DNA from: Agrococcus sp. HG114 | GTDB taxonomy: Bacteria; Actinomycetota; Actinomycetes; Actinomycetales; Microbacteriaceae | Direction of reading: 5' to 3' | DNA length: 64,000 bases | Assembly (NCBI RefSeq): GCF_024723325.1 | Contig: NZ_JANQCH010000001.1 | Coordinates: forward strand, 62,001 to 126,000 | In this document: piece after piece, positions 24,885-33,076 of the stretch | Position numbering within the stretch: position 1 is the stretch's first letter | Layout of the letters: every line of letters begins with the position of its first letter | Translations under genes and position numbers: made by a program | The notes under the pieces: generated by a model | The model's input: the letters and a program-made list of their open reading frames with translations, nothing else | What the model was told of the DNA's origin: nothing | Databases searched by the model: none

Positions 24885-26408
24885 TCAGTCCCCCTCGTTC
24901 TCTCCGGCGCGGGCGAGCCGCACCTCCAGCTCCACTCGGGCGCGCCACGCGCGCACCTGCTCGTCGCGCGCCGCGCGCTCGAGCCGCGGCTCGAAGACCG
25001 CCTCCTCCTGCAGCAGCGCCGCGGCCGACTCGAGGTCGGGCCACAGCGTGCCGATGCCGCCGAGGAACGCCGCGCCGCGGAGGCTCGCGACCTCCGTCGC
25101 GCGCAGCCGCCGCTGCGGCACCTGCGTGAGATCCGCCTGCAGCTGCAGCAGCGGATCGCTCTGCGCGAGCCCGCCGCCGACGAGCATGCTCGTCACCTCG
25201 ACGCCAGCAACCTCCGCGTCCGCCTCGAGGCTCCACGCGACCGACTGGGCGATGCCCTCGAGCACCGCGGCCGCGATGTCGGCCTTCGTGGTCGAGAAGT
25301 CGAAGCCCGTGAGCATCGACTTCACGCGCGGCTCCACCACGGGCATCCGCACCCCGGTCATCGCCGGCAGGAACTGCACGGGGTTCGAGCGCGACGCGGT
25401 CGCGGCCGCCTCGGAGATCGCCTTCGCGTCCGGGAACCAGCCGAGCGAGCCGCAGATCCAGTCGAGCGCGCTGCCGGTCGCGGCGGTGAACGTCTCGACG
25501 CTGTAGCGGGAGCGCTGCTGCGCGCGCCACGCGACGAGCGCGAGCGCCCCCTCGTAGAGCCCGGGCCGCTCGGGCAGCCGGTCGCCGAGGTTGAGGTCGA
25601 CGAACGAGCCGGTGCCGTGCACGCACATCGCGTCGCCCGCCTCGAGCGTGCCGAGGCCGAGCATGCCGGCGTGCTGGTCGCCGAGCACCGCGACGACCGG
25701 CACCTCGATGCCGAGCACCGCCGGGTCGGTGACCCCGAAGTCGTGCTGGTCGTCGTGCAGCTCGGGCAGCAGCTCGCGCGGGAAGCCGAGCGCGTCGAGG
25801 TAGTCGGTCGCGTACCGGTGCTCGCCGAGCAGGTACGCGCCGCAGCTCGTCGCGTTCGTCGCCGACGTCGCGAGCGGCCGGCCCTGCACGAGGTTCCACA
25901 GCAGCCACGTGTCGACGGTGCCGAAGCCCAGCCGGCCGGCCCGGTGCGCCTCGCGCACCCGCTCGTCGCGCTCGATGAGGAGCGCCGCCGTGAGGTACGG
26001 CGAGCGCACGCCGACGGGGCGGCCGACGCGCGGCACGAGCCAGTCGTCCCACTCGGGCGCGAGCGCCGCGAGCTCGTCGGCGTGCCGCGTGTCCTGCCAC
26101 ACGATCGCGGGCACGAGCGGCTCGCCGGTCGCGGTGTCCCACAGCACCGTGGTGGCGCGCTGGGTGGCGATCGCCAGGCCGACGACCGCCACCCCCTGCT
26201 CCCGGGCGTCCGCGACGGCGTGCCGCACCGCATCCGTCGTCTTCCTCAGGATCTCGGCGGCGTCCTGCTCGACGACGCGAGCGCTCGGCGACGAGACGGC
26301 GAGGCGCTCGTAGTGCAGCCCTCCCACCGTGCCGTCGGCCGTGACCCACGCGGCGCGCGTGCCGGTCGTGCCCTCGTCGATGGCGATGATGCCGTGACGG
26401 ATGCCCAT
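24885..26408 (-). CDS. glpK: FGGY-family glycerol kinase
   Basis: 507 aa, the usual GlpK length. The FGGY kinase fold shows ATP/phosphate loop IIAIDEGTTGTRAAW at ~7-21, VVGLAIATQRATTVLWD, the VWQDTRHADEL block with glycerol-type contacts, CVHGTGSFVDLNLG and MLVGGGLAQSDPLLQLQADL near the C-terminus. It phosphorylates glycerol to glycerol-3-phosphate. It diverges somewhat from canonical GlpK (no extended KTG loop seen), so a related polyol substrate is possible, but the adjoining glpD and glpP support glycerol. AGGAG precedes the ATG. Confidence 0.82.
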   Translation of the reverse strand: MGIRHGIIAIDEGTTGTRAAWVTADGTVGGLHYERLAVSSPSARVVEQDAAEILRKTTDAVRHAVADAREQGVAVVGLAIATQRATTVLWDTATGEPLVPAIVWQDTRHADELAALAPEWDDWLVPRVGRPVGVRSPYLTAALLIERDERVREAHRAGRLGFGTVDTWLLWNLVQGRPLATSATNATSCGAYLLGEHRYATDYLDALGFPRELLPELHDDQHDFGVTDPAVLGIEVPVVAVLGDQHAGMLGLGTLEAGDAMCVHGTGSFVDLNLGDRLPERPGLYEGALALVAWRAQQRSRYSVETFTAATGSALDWICGSLGWFPDAKAISEAAATASRSNPVQFLPAMTGVRMPVVEPRVKSMLTGFDFSTTKADIAAAVLEGIAQSVAWSLEADAEVAGVEVTSMLVGGGLAQSDPLLQLQADLTQVPQRRLRATEVASLRGAAFLGGIGTLWPDLESAAALLQEEAVFEPRLERAARDEQVRAWRARVELEVRLARAGENEGD

Positions 26409-26418
26409 GGTCGCGCTC

Positions 26419-27855
26419 CTAGCGGACGAGCTCGGGCTCGCGCGCGGCGTCGTCGGCGAACTGCGGTGCGTCGAGCTCCTCGTCGGGGCTCACCGCGGCG
26501 CGCGTCGGCTCCCACTTGATGACGCTGCAGATGATGCAGGCCGTGAGCGGGACGAGCGCGAGGATGAGGAACGTCGTGCCGAGGCCGAGCTGGTCGCGCA
26601 GGAGCGGGAACACCATGAGGCCGAGGGCCGCGCCCAGCGAGCCGATCGCCCCGATGATGCCGTTCGCGCCCGCGCGCAGCTCGCTGCGGAACGACAGCGT
26701 CGACAGGCTCTTGCCGTTCGCGCCCGGGCCGCCGGAGTGGAACAGGATGAACAGCGACGGCACGATGAACGCGAGCCACAGCGGCATGCTCTCGAAGAAC
26801 AGGCCCATCGTGACGAGCATGAGGAAGACGGCGCCGAAGCCGATCGCCGATGCCTTGCGGAGGCCCAGCTTGCCGGCGATGAACGACGACGAGAAGCCGC
26901 CGATGATGCCGAACACGTTGAACACGAGCGTGCCGAGCGTCGCGAGCACGAAGTCGCCCTCGCCGAACAGCGCGATCGAGATGATCGGCAGGTACCAGCC
27001 GACCGCGAAGTACTGGATGGACTGGGCCATCTGCACGGTGGAGGCGAGGATCGTGCGGGGCAGGTAGGTGCCGCGGAAGATGAGGGCGACGTTGCGGACG
27101 CCCTTCGTCGCGAGGTTGACGACCGGCACGCGGTCCTCGACCGGCGCGGCCTCGAACTGCTCCTTGTAGATCTTCGTCATCGACGCGGCGGCGCGCTCGA
27201 GGCGCTCCTTGCGGGCCAGCCAGGTCGGGCTCTCGACCATGAACGTCGCCTGCAGGATGAAGAGCGTGAGGGCCACGACGCCCGCGGCGCCGACCGCGTA
27301 GCGCCAGATCGCGTCGCCGACGTTCCAGTTGTAGAACATGATCGCGAGCAGCAGGTTCGAGCAGACGGCCGTGTACCAGATGCCCTGCCACGTGTTCAGG
27401 CGGCTCTTGAAGCGAGCGGGCGTGAACTCGGCGAGCAGCGCCATCGCGATCGCGAAGTCGATGCCGTAGGCGGCCCCGACGAAGAAGCGGCCGGCGACGA
27501 CGAGCTCGAAGGTCGGGGCGAACGCGGCGATGCCGGCGCCCGCGAGGGCGAGCACCTTCGCGAGCAGCAGCGGCGGGATGCGGCCCCAGCGGTCGGCCAT
27601 CCAGCCGCCGATCGGGTTGAACGCGAGCGCGACCCACGACGCCATCGAGGTGAGGATCGCGATCTGCGTCGGGCTCAGCTCCATGTCGCGCGTCATCGGC
27701 CCGAGCCCCGCGCTCAGCGCGGAGTTGGAGAACGCGTCCAGGAACAGCCCGCCGAGCGCGAGCCACCAGATGACGCCGGCCCGGCCGCGGATGCCGGTGC
27801 GCGAGTCGATGTAGGAGACGACGTCGGAAACGCCGTGGAGGATTCTCGTTGCCAT
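26419..27855 (-). CDS. MFS transporter, sugar-porter-like, in the glycerol operon
   Basis: 478 aa with 12 hydrophobic segments. The loop motif GGWMADRWGRIPPLL and the RFFVGAAYGIDFAIAMALLAEFTP segment belong to sugar-porter/MHS-like MFS proteins. A cytoplasmic loop of ~60 residues divides the two halves. It is the first gene of the operon, and no GlpF channel is present, so it may import glycerol, glycerol-3-phosphate or a glycerol conjugate. The ATG at 27855 follows GAGAGG at ~12 nt and a long structured leader. Confidence 0.82.
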   Translation of the reverse strand: MATRILHGVSDVVSYIDSRTGIRGRAGVIWWLALGGLFLDAFSNSALSAGLGPMTRDMELSPTQIAILTSMASWVALAFNPIGGWMADRWGRIPPLLLAKVLALAGAGIAAFAPTFELVVAGRFFVGAAYGIDFAIAMALLAEFTPARFKSRLNTWQGIWYTAVCSNLLLAIMFYNWNVGDAIWRYAVGAAGVVALTLFILQATFMVESPTWLARKERLERAAASMTKIYKEQFEAAPVEDRVPVVNLATKGVRNVALIFRGTYLPRTILASTVQMAQSIQYFAVGWYLPIISIALFGEGDFVLATLGTLVFNVFGIIGGFSSSFIAGKLGLRKASAIGFGAVFLMLVTMGLFFESMPLWLAFIVPSLFILFHSGGPGANGKSLSTLSFRSELRAGANGIIGAIGSLGAALGLMVFPLLRDQLGLGTTFLILALVPLTACIICSVIKWEPTRAAVSPDEELDAPQFADDAAREPELVR

Positions 27856-27870
27856 CGGTAGTTGACCTCT

Positions 27871-27886
27871 CTGTCAGCCCCGACAG
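27871..27886 (-). other. Small hairpin before the glp ribosome site
   Basis: CTGTC-GGGGCT-GACAG (minus strand) forms a 5-bp stem ending 15 nt before the ATG of the first glp gene, next to its GAGAGG ribosome site. It may influence translation or be part of the antitermination leader. Confidence 0.35.
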
Positions 27887-27915
27887 GTGCAACGCCTACA
27901 TGAGAAAAGGGCACA

Positions 27916-27941
27916 CGAAGAACTCCTGTCAGGAGTCTTCG
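27916..27941 (-). terminator. Attenuator-like hairpin in the glp operon leader
   Basis: On the minus strand CGAAG+ACTCCT pairs with AGGAGT+CTTCG around a 3-nt loop, with one bulged base, giving an 11-bp stem. Seven nt after it comes TTTTCTC. It lies within the predicted ~100-nt leader, between promoter and first gene. Since the operon encodes GlpP, which acts on such leader hairpins, it is the obvious candidate target. Confidence 0.6.
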
Positions 27942-27959
27942 TCTTGCCCTGTGGACAGG

Positions 27960-27988
27960 ACGATACACGGGCGTAACAGGAGCCGCAA
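27960..27988 (-). promoter_or_regulatory. Promoter of the glycerol operon
   Basis: On the minus strand TTGCGG (27988-27983), 17 bp, then TATCGT (27965-27960). The predicted start near 27953 leaves a ~100-nt leader with the attenuator hairpin. This long leader contrasts with the many leaderless genes of the window. Confidence 0.55.
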
Positions 27989-28070
27989 ACCCGACCGTCC
28001 CGGCACTCGGCGGCGCTTCAGGCTGCAGCCCTAGCCTCGGGAATCCGACGGCACCGCGGAGGAGGCGACC

Positions 28071-28577
28071 ATGGCAGACCGAGAGCGACCCCGCGCATCC
28101 GCCCACGCCAATCTCTCGACGTACCTGAACGAGCACCTGCTCGCCTCAGAGGGCGGCGTGCGCGCCTTCCACGCGGCGGCGAAGACGTTCGAGGGCTCGC
28201 CGCACGAGCAGGCGCTGCTCGCGCTCGCCGACGAGGTCGACCGCGACCGGCGCGACCTCGCGCGCATCATCCAGGGGCTCGGCTACCGGCCGAAGGGCTG
28301 GAAGCGCGTGCTCACCGTCGTGCTGCGCGCGGGCGGCAGCGTCAACCCGGTCAACCTGCTGCGGCTGCGGCGCAGCTCGATGGCGCAGTTCGAGCTGGAC
28401 TTCCTCACCGGCGCGGTGCGCGCGAAGCTCTCGATGTGGCAGGCGCTCCTCGAGCTGAGCGAGACCGACCCGCGCCCCGACCGCGCGCTGCTCGACGACC
28501 TCGTGCGGCGGGCCGAGCACCAGATCGCCGAGCTGCAGCGCATCAGCCGCGAGACGGTGCGCGAGCGCTTCGCCTGA
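28071..28577 (+). CDS. Helical protein of unknown function
   Basis: 168 aa, not recognised. It looks almost wholly alpha-helical with two long amphipathic helical hairpins (ALLALADEVDRDRRDLARII; FELDFLTGAVRAKLSMWQALLELSE), resembling the layout of ferritin-like or four-helix proteins, but it lacks an obvious ExxH metal pair. No signal peptide. GGAGGAGG lies 5 nt before the ATG. It is divergent from the glycerol operon and convergent with the flavodoxin gene, whose end is 3 nt away. Confidence 0.7.
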   Translation: MADRERPRASAHANLSTYLNEHLLASEGGVRAFHAAAKTFEGSPHEQALLALADEVDRDRRDLARIIQGLGYRPKGWKRVLTVVLRAGGSVNPVNLLRLRRSSMAQFELDFLTGAVRAKLSMWQALLELSETDPRPDRALLDDLVRRAEHQIAELQRISRETVRERFA

Positions 28578-28580
28578 GCG

Positions 28581-29090
28581 TCAGCGGCCAGTCGCGAGCG
28601 CCGCGTTCGCGATCGTGCGCGCCCACTCCGCCGCGCGCTCCGTCTCCCCGTCGAGGAGCGGCCCGCCGTAGTCGTGCACGCGGAAGGACTCCTGCTTCAT
28701 CACGATCTCGAAGCCGAGGCTCCGCAGCTCCTGCTTCGCGGCCCGCGCGGCTGAGCCGGGGAGCCGCGGCTTGTCGACGCGCGTGTCGAACGTCGCCGCG
28801 AGCGTGCCGCGCGTCGGCTCGAGCTCGTGCAGCCACTCGCGGATGCCGCGACGCGGCGCGTGCGGGGCACCGTGCTGGTCGACCGCGTTCTGCCGGGTCG
28901 ACGGCCGCGACATCGAGAACGCGTGCGTCGGGCCGCCCACGACCACGAGGTCGAACCCGTCGGTCGAGCGGGCCGCCGCATCCGCATCGACGATCTCGAC
29001 CTCCATCGACTGCCCGAGCTGCTCGGCGATCGCGCGCGCGACCGCCTCGGTGTTGCCCCACAGCGACTCGTAGACCACCAGCGCCCGCAT
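28581..29090 (-). CDS. Flavodoxin-domain protein
   Basis: 169 aa. The FMN phosphate loop YESLWGNTEAVARAIAEQL is at ~8-26, and the isoalloxazine-side loops DLVVVGGPTHAFSMS and the region around DTRVDKP follow. It is a short-chain flavodoxin with no membrane segment, an electron carrier or small reductase. AGGAGG 5 nt upstream supports the ATG at 29090. It is next to a divergent flavoenzyme gene, which could be a redox partner, but this is only positional. Confidence 0.82.
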   Translation of the reverse strand: MRALVVYESLWGNTEAVARAIAEQLGQSMEVEIVDADAAARSTDGFDLVVVGGPTHAFSMSRPSTRQNAVDQHGAPHAPRRGIREWLHELEPTRGTLAATFDTRVDKPRLPGSAARAAKQELRSLGFEIVMKQESFRVHDYGGPLLDGETERAAEWARTIANAALATGR

Positions 29091-29318
29091 GCTCGCCTCC
29101 TGTGCTCGTGCTCCTGGCTCGGCGCCAGGCTACGAGCGCGACCGCGGGGGCGCGAGGCGCCGGTTCGGCACGACGCGGTGCTCGGCGGCATGTGCCGCCA
29201 TGGCGCACCCGCGGCGCCGACGCCGCAGCGGAGGTTGCGGGCGTAGCCTGCGGGCGCAAGGCTTGCGACGTGCCCGGCCGGGCCCGACGCATCCGCCCCA
29301 CCGAACCCTGGAGGCCGC

Positions 29319-30746
29319 ATGACCAGCGCCGTCGTCGTGGGCGCGGGGCCCAACGGGCTCACCGCCGCCGCGGTGCTCGCGCGTGCCGGGCTCGAGGTGA
29401 CCGTGCTCGAGCGGCTCGACACGGTCGGCGGCGCGAGCGCGTCGATCCCCGCGTTCGGCGACCAGGCGATCATCGACCCGGGCGCCTCGGGCCACCCGTT
29501 CGGCATCACGAGCCCCGCGTTCCGCGCGCTCGGGCTCGAGCAGCACGGGCTCGAGTGGGTGCACGCCGACTACCCGATGGCGCACCCGCTGCCCGGTGGC
29601 CGCGCGGCGGTGCTGCACCGCGACGCGGAGCAGACGGCGCGCGAGCTCGGCGTCGACGCGAAGGCGTGGCTGCGGCTGCACGCGCCCGCGACCGACGACC
29701 CCGAGGGCACCGCCGAGGCGATCCTCGGGCCGCTGCTGCGCTGGCCGAAGGACCCGGTGCTGCTCGCCCGCTTCGGGCTGCGCGGCGCGTGGCCCGCGAC
29801 GCTGCTCGCGCGCTCGGTCTTCCGATCGGGCGCCGCGCAGGCGCTCTTCGCCGGCTCCGTGACGCACGCGACGCTGCCGCTCGGGCATCCGCTCACGAGT
29901 GCGTTCGGCGTCGCGTTCGGCGGCGTCGGCCACTCGGCCGGGTGGCCGTTCGCGAAGGGCGGGTCGCAGTCGATCGCGGATGCGCTGCGTCGCGTCGCGG
30001 AGGACGCGGGGGCGAAGGTGCGCACGGGCGTCGACGTCACCGACCTGCGCGAGCTGCCGCTGGCCGACCTCATCCTGCTCGACATCACCCCGCACCAGCT
30101 CCTGCGCCTCGCGCACGGCCGCATCGAGGGGCTCTACGCGAAGCGGCTCGAGCGCTGGACGTACGGCCCCGCCGTCTCGAAGCTCGACCTCCTGCTCGAC
30201 GGGCCCGTGCCCTGGGAGGACGAGCGCGTCGCCCGTGCCGGCACCGTGCACCTGGGCGGCACGCTCGCCGAGATCGCGCACGCCGAGCACGAGGTCGCGG
30301 TCGGGCGCATGCCCGAGCGGCCGTTCGTGCTCGCGACCCAGCCGAGCGCCGCCGACCCCGAGCGCGCGCCCGCGGGGAAGCACACGCTGTGGGCCTACGC
30401 CCATGTGCCGCACGCGTGGCCGGGCGACGCATCCGCCGCCATCGAGGCGCAGATCGAGCGGTTCGCGCCGGGCTTCCGCGACCGCATCGTCGAGCGGCGG
30501 CCGATGCCACCCGCGGCGCTCGAGCTGTGGAACCCGAACCTCGTTGGCGGGTCGATCGGCGGCGGCTCGCTCATCGGCACGCAGCAGCTCGCGCGGCCGA
30601 AGCTCGCGAACCCCTACCGGGTGCCGATGGCCGGGCGCGTGTTCCTGTGCTCGTCGTCGGTGCCGCCCGGCGGCGGCGTGCACGGCATGAGCGGCTGGCA
30701 CGCGGCGCACGCCGCACTGCGCGAGATCGGCGTGCACGAGGGGTGA
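29319..30746 (+). CDS. FAD-dependent oxidoreductase, phytoene desaturase/CrtI-like
   Basis: 475 aa. The N-terminal dinucleotide motif VVVGAGPNGLTAAAVLARAGLEVTVLE is complete (~5-31). The carotenoid-desaturase-like middle (GGVGHSAGWPFAKGGSQSIADALRRV) and the C-terminal FAD-closing motif PGGGVHGMSGWHAAHAAL are present. Family members desaturate or isomerise isoprenoids, or act as uncharacterised NAD(P)/FAD enzymes. No crtB, crtE or other carotenoid gene is in the window, so the substrate is unknown. TGGAGG precedes the ATG. Confidence 0.8.
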   Translation: MTSAVVVGAGPNGLTAAAVLARAGLEVTVLERLDTVGGASASIPAFGDQAIIDPGASGHPFGITSPAFRALGLEQHGLEWVHADYPMAHPLPGGRAAVLHRDAEQTARELGVDAKAWLRLHAPATDDPEGTAEAILGPLLRWPKDPVLLARFGLRGAWPATLLARSVFRSGAAQALFAGSVTHATLPLGHPLTSAFGVAFGGVGHSAGWPFAKGGSQSIADALRRVAEDAGAKVRTGVDVTDLRELPLADLILLDITPHQLLRLAHGRIEGLYAKRLERWTYGPAVSKLDLLLDGPVPWEDERVARAGTVHLGGTLAEIAHAEHEVAVGRMPERPFVLATQPSAADPERAPAGKHTLWAYAHVPHAWPGDASAAIEAQIERFAPGFRDRIVERRPMPPAALELWNPNLVGGSIGGGSLIGTQQLARPKLANPYRVPMAGRVFLCSSSVPPGGGVHGMSGWHAAHAALREIGVHEG

Positions 30747-30757
30747 GGCACGGGCGG

Positions 30758-30834
30758 CCCGGCAGATCGGTCGCCCCGCGTGCCGCCGGGCGCGCAGAGC
30801 GGTCGGCGAGTCGCCGGGTGGCCGATCTGCCGGG
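30758..30834. terminator. Long inverted repeat between convergent genes
   Basis: CCCGGCAGATCGG (30758-30770) and its perfect complement CCGATCTGCCGGG (30822-30834) are 51 nt apart. The centre has further GC-rich pairing. It lies between the convergent ends of the flavoenzyme and antiporter genes and can act as a bidirectional terminator. Confidence 0.6.
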
Positions 30835-30858
30835 AGCCCCGGGCGCCTCGGCTGCGCG

Positions 30859-32151
30859 TCACACCGGCGTCGCCTCGACCGGGCCGGCGCTCGCCTCCGC
30901 CCGCCGGGCACGCCGCCGGTCGACGTAGCGCATCACGGGGGTCGCGGCCACGCCGTGCACGAGGATCGAGCCGAGGATGACTGCGGCGACGATCGCCCAG
31001 AGCCGCTCGCCGTCGGGGAAGTCGCCCGCCTGCAGCGCGTACGCGATGTAGAAGAGCGACCCGACGCCGCGCACGCCGAAGAACGCGATGACGCCGCGCT
31101 CCCTCGGGCCCGTCTTCCCCGGCGTGAGGGCCACGAGCGCGGTGAGCGGACGGATCACGAACAGCAGCACGACCACGAGCAGGAGGTCAACGGGGCGCAG
31201 CGCCTCGAGCAGGCCGTCGGCGACCGCACCGCCGAGCAGCACGAGCACCGCGACGGTCAGCAGCCGCTCGATCTGCTCGACGAACTTGTGCAGCACGGCG
31301 TGGAACCCGTGCGTGCTCTCGGCCGCTCGGATCGTCGTCGCGCACACGAAGACCGCGATGAACCCGTACCCCTCGGCCATCTCGGTCACGCCGTACGCGA
31401 GGAACGTCGCCGCGAGCGCGACGAACCCCTCCGCCTTCTCGGTGAGCTGCAGCCGGTCGGCGATCGACGAGAAGAACAGCCGTCGCAGCAGCCATCCGGC
31501 GCCGAGCCCGCCGAGGACGCCGACCGCGAGCCGCCAGCCGACGTCGAGCAGGATCCACTCCCCCAGCCACGCGCTCGGCGCGATCCCCACGAGGCTGACC
31601 GCGATCGCCGCGTAGGTGAAGGGGAACGCGAGCCCGTCGTTGAGCCCCGCCTCGGACGTGATCGCGAAGCGCGCCTCGTCGTCGTCGGCATCCTCGTCGT
31701 CGGTGATCGGCTCGCTCACCTGCACCTCGGTCGCGAGCACCGGGTCGGTGGGGGCGAGCGCAGCGCCCAGCAGCAGCGCGCTCGCGAGGCCGAGGCCGAG
31801 GCCCGCCCAGCCGAGCAGCGCCACGGCGGCGATCGACAGCGGCATCGTGATCGCGAGCAGCCGCCACGTCGTCGACCAGCGGCGCCAGCCGAGCCTGCGG
31901 TTGACCGCGAGCCCGGCGCCCATGAGCGACACGATCACGCAGAGCTCGGTCAGGTGCAGGGCGAACTCGGGATGCTCCATCGGATCGGGCGTCGGCAGGT
32001 CGGGCAGCAGCACGAACGCGAGCATCCCGGCCGCCACGAACACCATCGGCATCGAGACGGGCAGCCGTCCGAGCGCCCGCGGCAGCAGCGCCGCGGCCAA
32101 TGTGGCGACACCGATCGCGGCGTAGATGGTCCCGGCCTGGTCAATCGACAT
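30859..32151 (-). CDS. Cation:proton antiporter, CPA1 (NhaP-type)
   Basis: 430 aa from the ATG at 32151 (GGAGG 6 nt upstream), preferred over an upstream start 12 codons earlier. About 12 membrane segments. The CPA1 ion-site motifs are visible: GAALAPTDPVLATEV and SEAGLNDGLAFPFTY, with the Asn-Asp pair of Na+/H+ exchangers. An Asp/Glu-rich loop (ITDDEDADDDEA) separates them. A role in sodium and pH balance is likely. Monocistronic, with a hairpin after its end. Confidence 0.86.
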   Translation of the reverse strand: MSIDQAGTIYAAIGVATLAAALLPRALGRLPVSMPMVFVAAGMLAFVLLPDLPTPDPMEHPEFALHLTELCVIVSLMGAGLAVNRRLGWRRWSTTWRLLAITMPLSIAAVALLGWAGLGLGLASALLLGAALAPTDPVLATEVQVSEPITDDEDADDDEARFAITSEAGLNDGLAFPFTYAAIAVSLVGIAPSAWLGEWILLDVGWRLAVGVLGGLGAGWLLRRLFFSSIADRLQLTEKAEGFVALAATFLAYGVTEMAEGYGFIAVFVCATTIRAAESTHGFHAVLHKFVEQIERLLTVAVLVLLGGAVADGLLEALRPVDLLLVVVLLFVIRPLTALVALTPGKTGPRERGVIAFFGVRGVGSLFYIAYALQAGDFPDGERLWAIVAAVILGSILVHGVAATPVMRYVDRRRARRAEASAGPVEATPV

Positions 32152-32221
32152 CTCCGGCCTCCTGCCGTCAGGCAGGAAGCATCGCACACGAGGCCCGCGC
32201 CGCCGCCGTACGCGAACACCT

Positions 32222-32839
32222 TCACGGAAGCGCGATGAACAGGCCGGGCGGCGAGGGGACGAAGCCGACCTCCACGCCGCCGCGCTCGTAGACCGGGGGA
32301 CCCTCGGAGCCGAGCGCGTTCCAGCCCTCCGCGATGAACTGCCGAGAGATCTGGTCGAGCAGGGCCGGCTGCCCGCCGAACTCGAGGTAGAGCATCCGGC
32401 TCATGCGCTCGGTCTGCACCGTCTCGTCGACGTACCCGCACGTCGGCGACCCGGGCAGCGCGAAGCCCAGCGCCGCGTCGAGCGCCGCGAGGTCGTGGGG
32501 CTCGACCGCGCGCACGAGCCGGTCCGGCGCACCGGGGAGACCGCAGTCGGCGAGCGCGGTCGCGGGTGAGGGCGAGGGCGGCGGCACGGTGCTCGCGGGA
32601 GGGGTGGGCGCCGCGCGGGCGCCGGCGGTCGCGGACGCCGTGGGCGGCGACGACGCCTCCGTCGGCGAAGCGGACAGGATCGGCGAAGGGGACGGGATCG
32701 GCGAGGAGGACGAGGACGGCGAGGGCGGCGCGAGAGAGCCCGGCGGGCCGCCGCACGCGGAGACGCAGAGCATCGCCGCGAGCATCGCGATCACGAGCAG
32801 CGTGCGCGGCGTGGCCGCTGCTCCTTGGCGAGCGCTCAC
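32222..32839 (-). CDS. Putative lipoprotein with a Pro/Ser linker, unknown function
   Basis: 205 aa from the GTG at 32839, chosen because AGGAGG lies 6 nt upstream. The N-terminus is a signal peptide with hydrophobic core LLVIAMLAAMLCV and lipobox VSAC, so lipidation at ~Cys29. Residues ~35-100 are a Pro/Ser/Ala-rich wall-spanning linker. The small C-terminal domain (~110-205) has two cysteines (ADCGLPG, PTCGYVD) that may form a disulfide. No family recognised. It is divergent from the lipase-maturation-factor-like gene. Confidence 0.7.
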   Translation of the reverse strand: MSARQGAAATPRTLLVIAMLAAMLCVSACGGPPGSLAPPSPSSSSSPIPSPSPILSASPTEASSPPTASATAGARAAPTPPASTVPPPSPSPATALADCGLPGAPDRLVRAVEPHDLAALDAALGFALPGSPTCGYVDETVQTERMSRMLYLEFGGQPALLDQISRQFIAEGWNALGSEGPPVYERGGVEVGFVPSPPGLFIALP

Positions 32840-33024
32840 CGAGCACCTCCTGCGCTGCAGCTCCGGCGCGCGCTGGCGCTCGCCGGGCGCCCGCATCGTA
32901 CTCCGCGACGTGTCGGCGCATCAGGGGCGAGTTGCACCGGTCGGGCCAGTGATCAGCGCAGGGCCGGCCGCCGCGGTGCGGCCTGGCGGGCGGCCCTTGC
33001 TCGCACGTCCGCGGCTCGCGAGAG

Positions 33025-33062
33025 TGGTCTCGATGCGCCGCGCTCCGCACGGTGCTCGACCA
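33025..33062. repeat. Intergenic hairpin repeat, degenerate copy 2
   Basis: TGGTCTCGATGCG ... TGCTCGACCA share arms with the element at 9221-9259, but the central stem (GCGCCGCGCTCCGCACGGTGC) is mismatched. Its right end runs into the GGGAGG ribosome site of the following gene. Confidence 0.55.
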
Positions 33063-33076
33063 GCGGGAGGTGTGCG

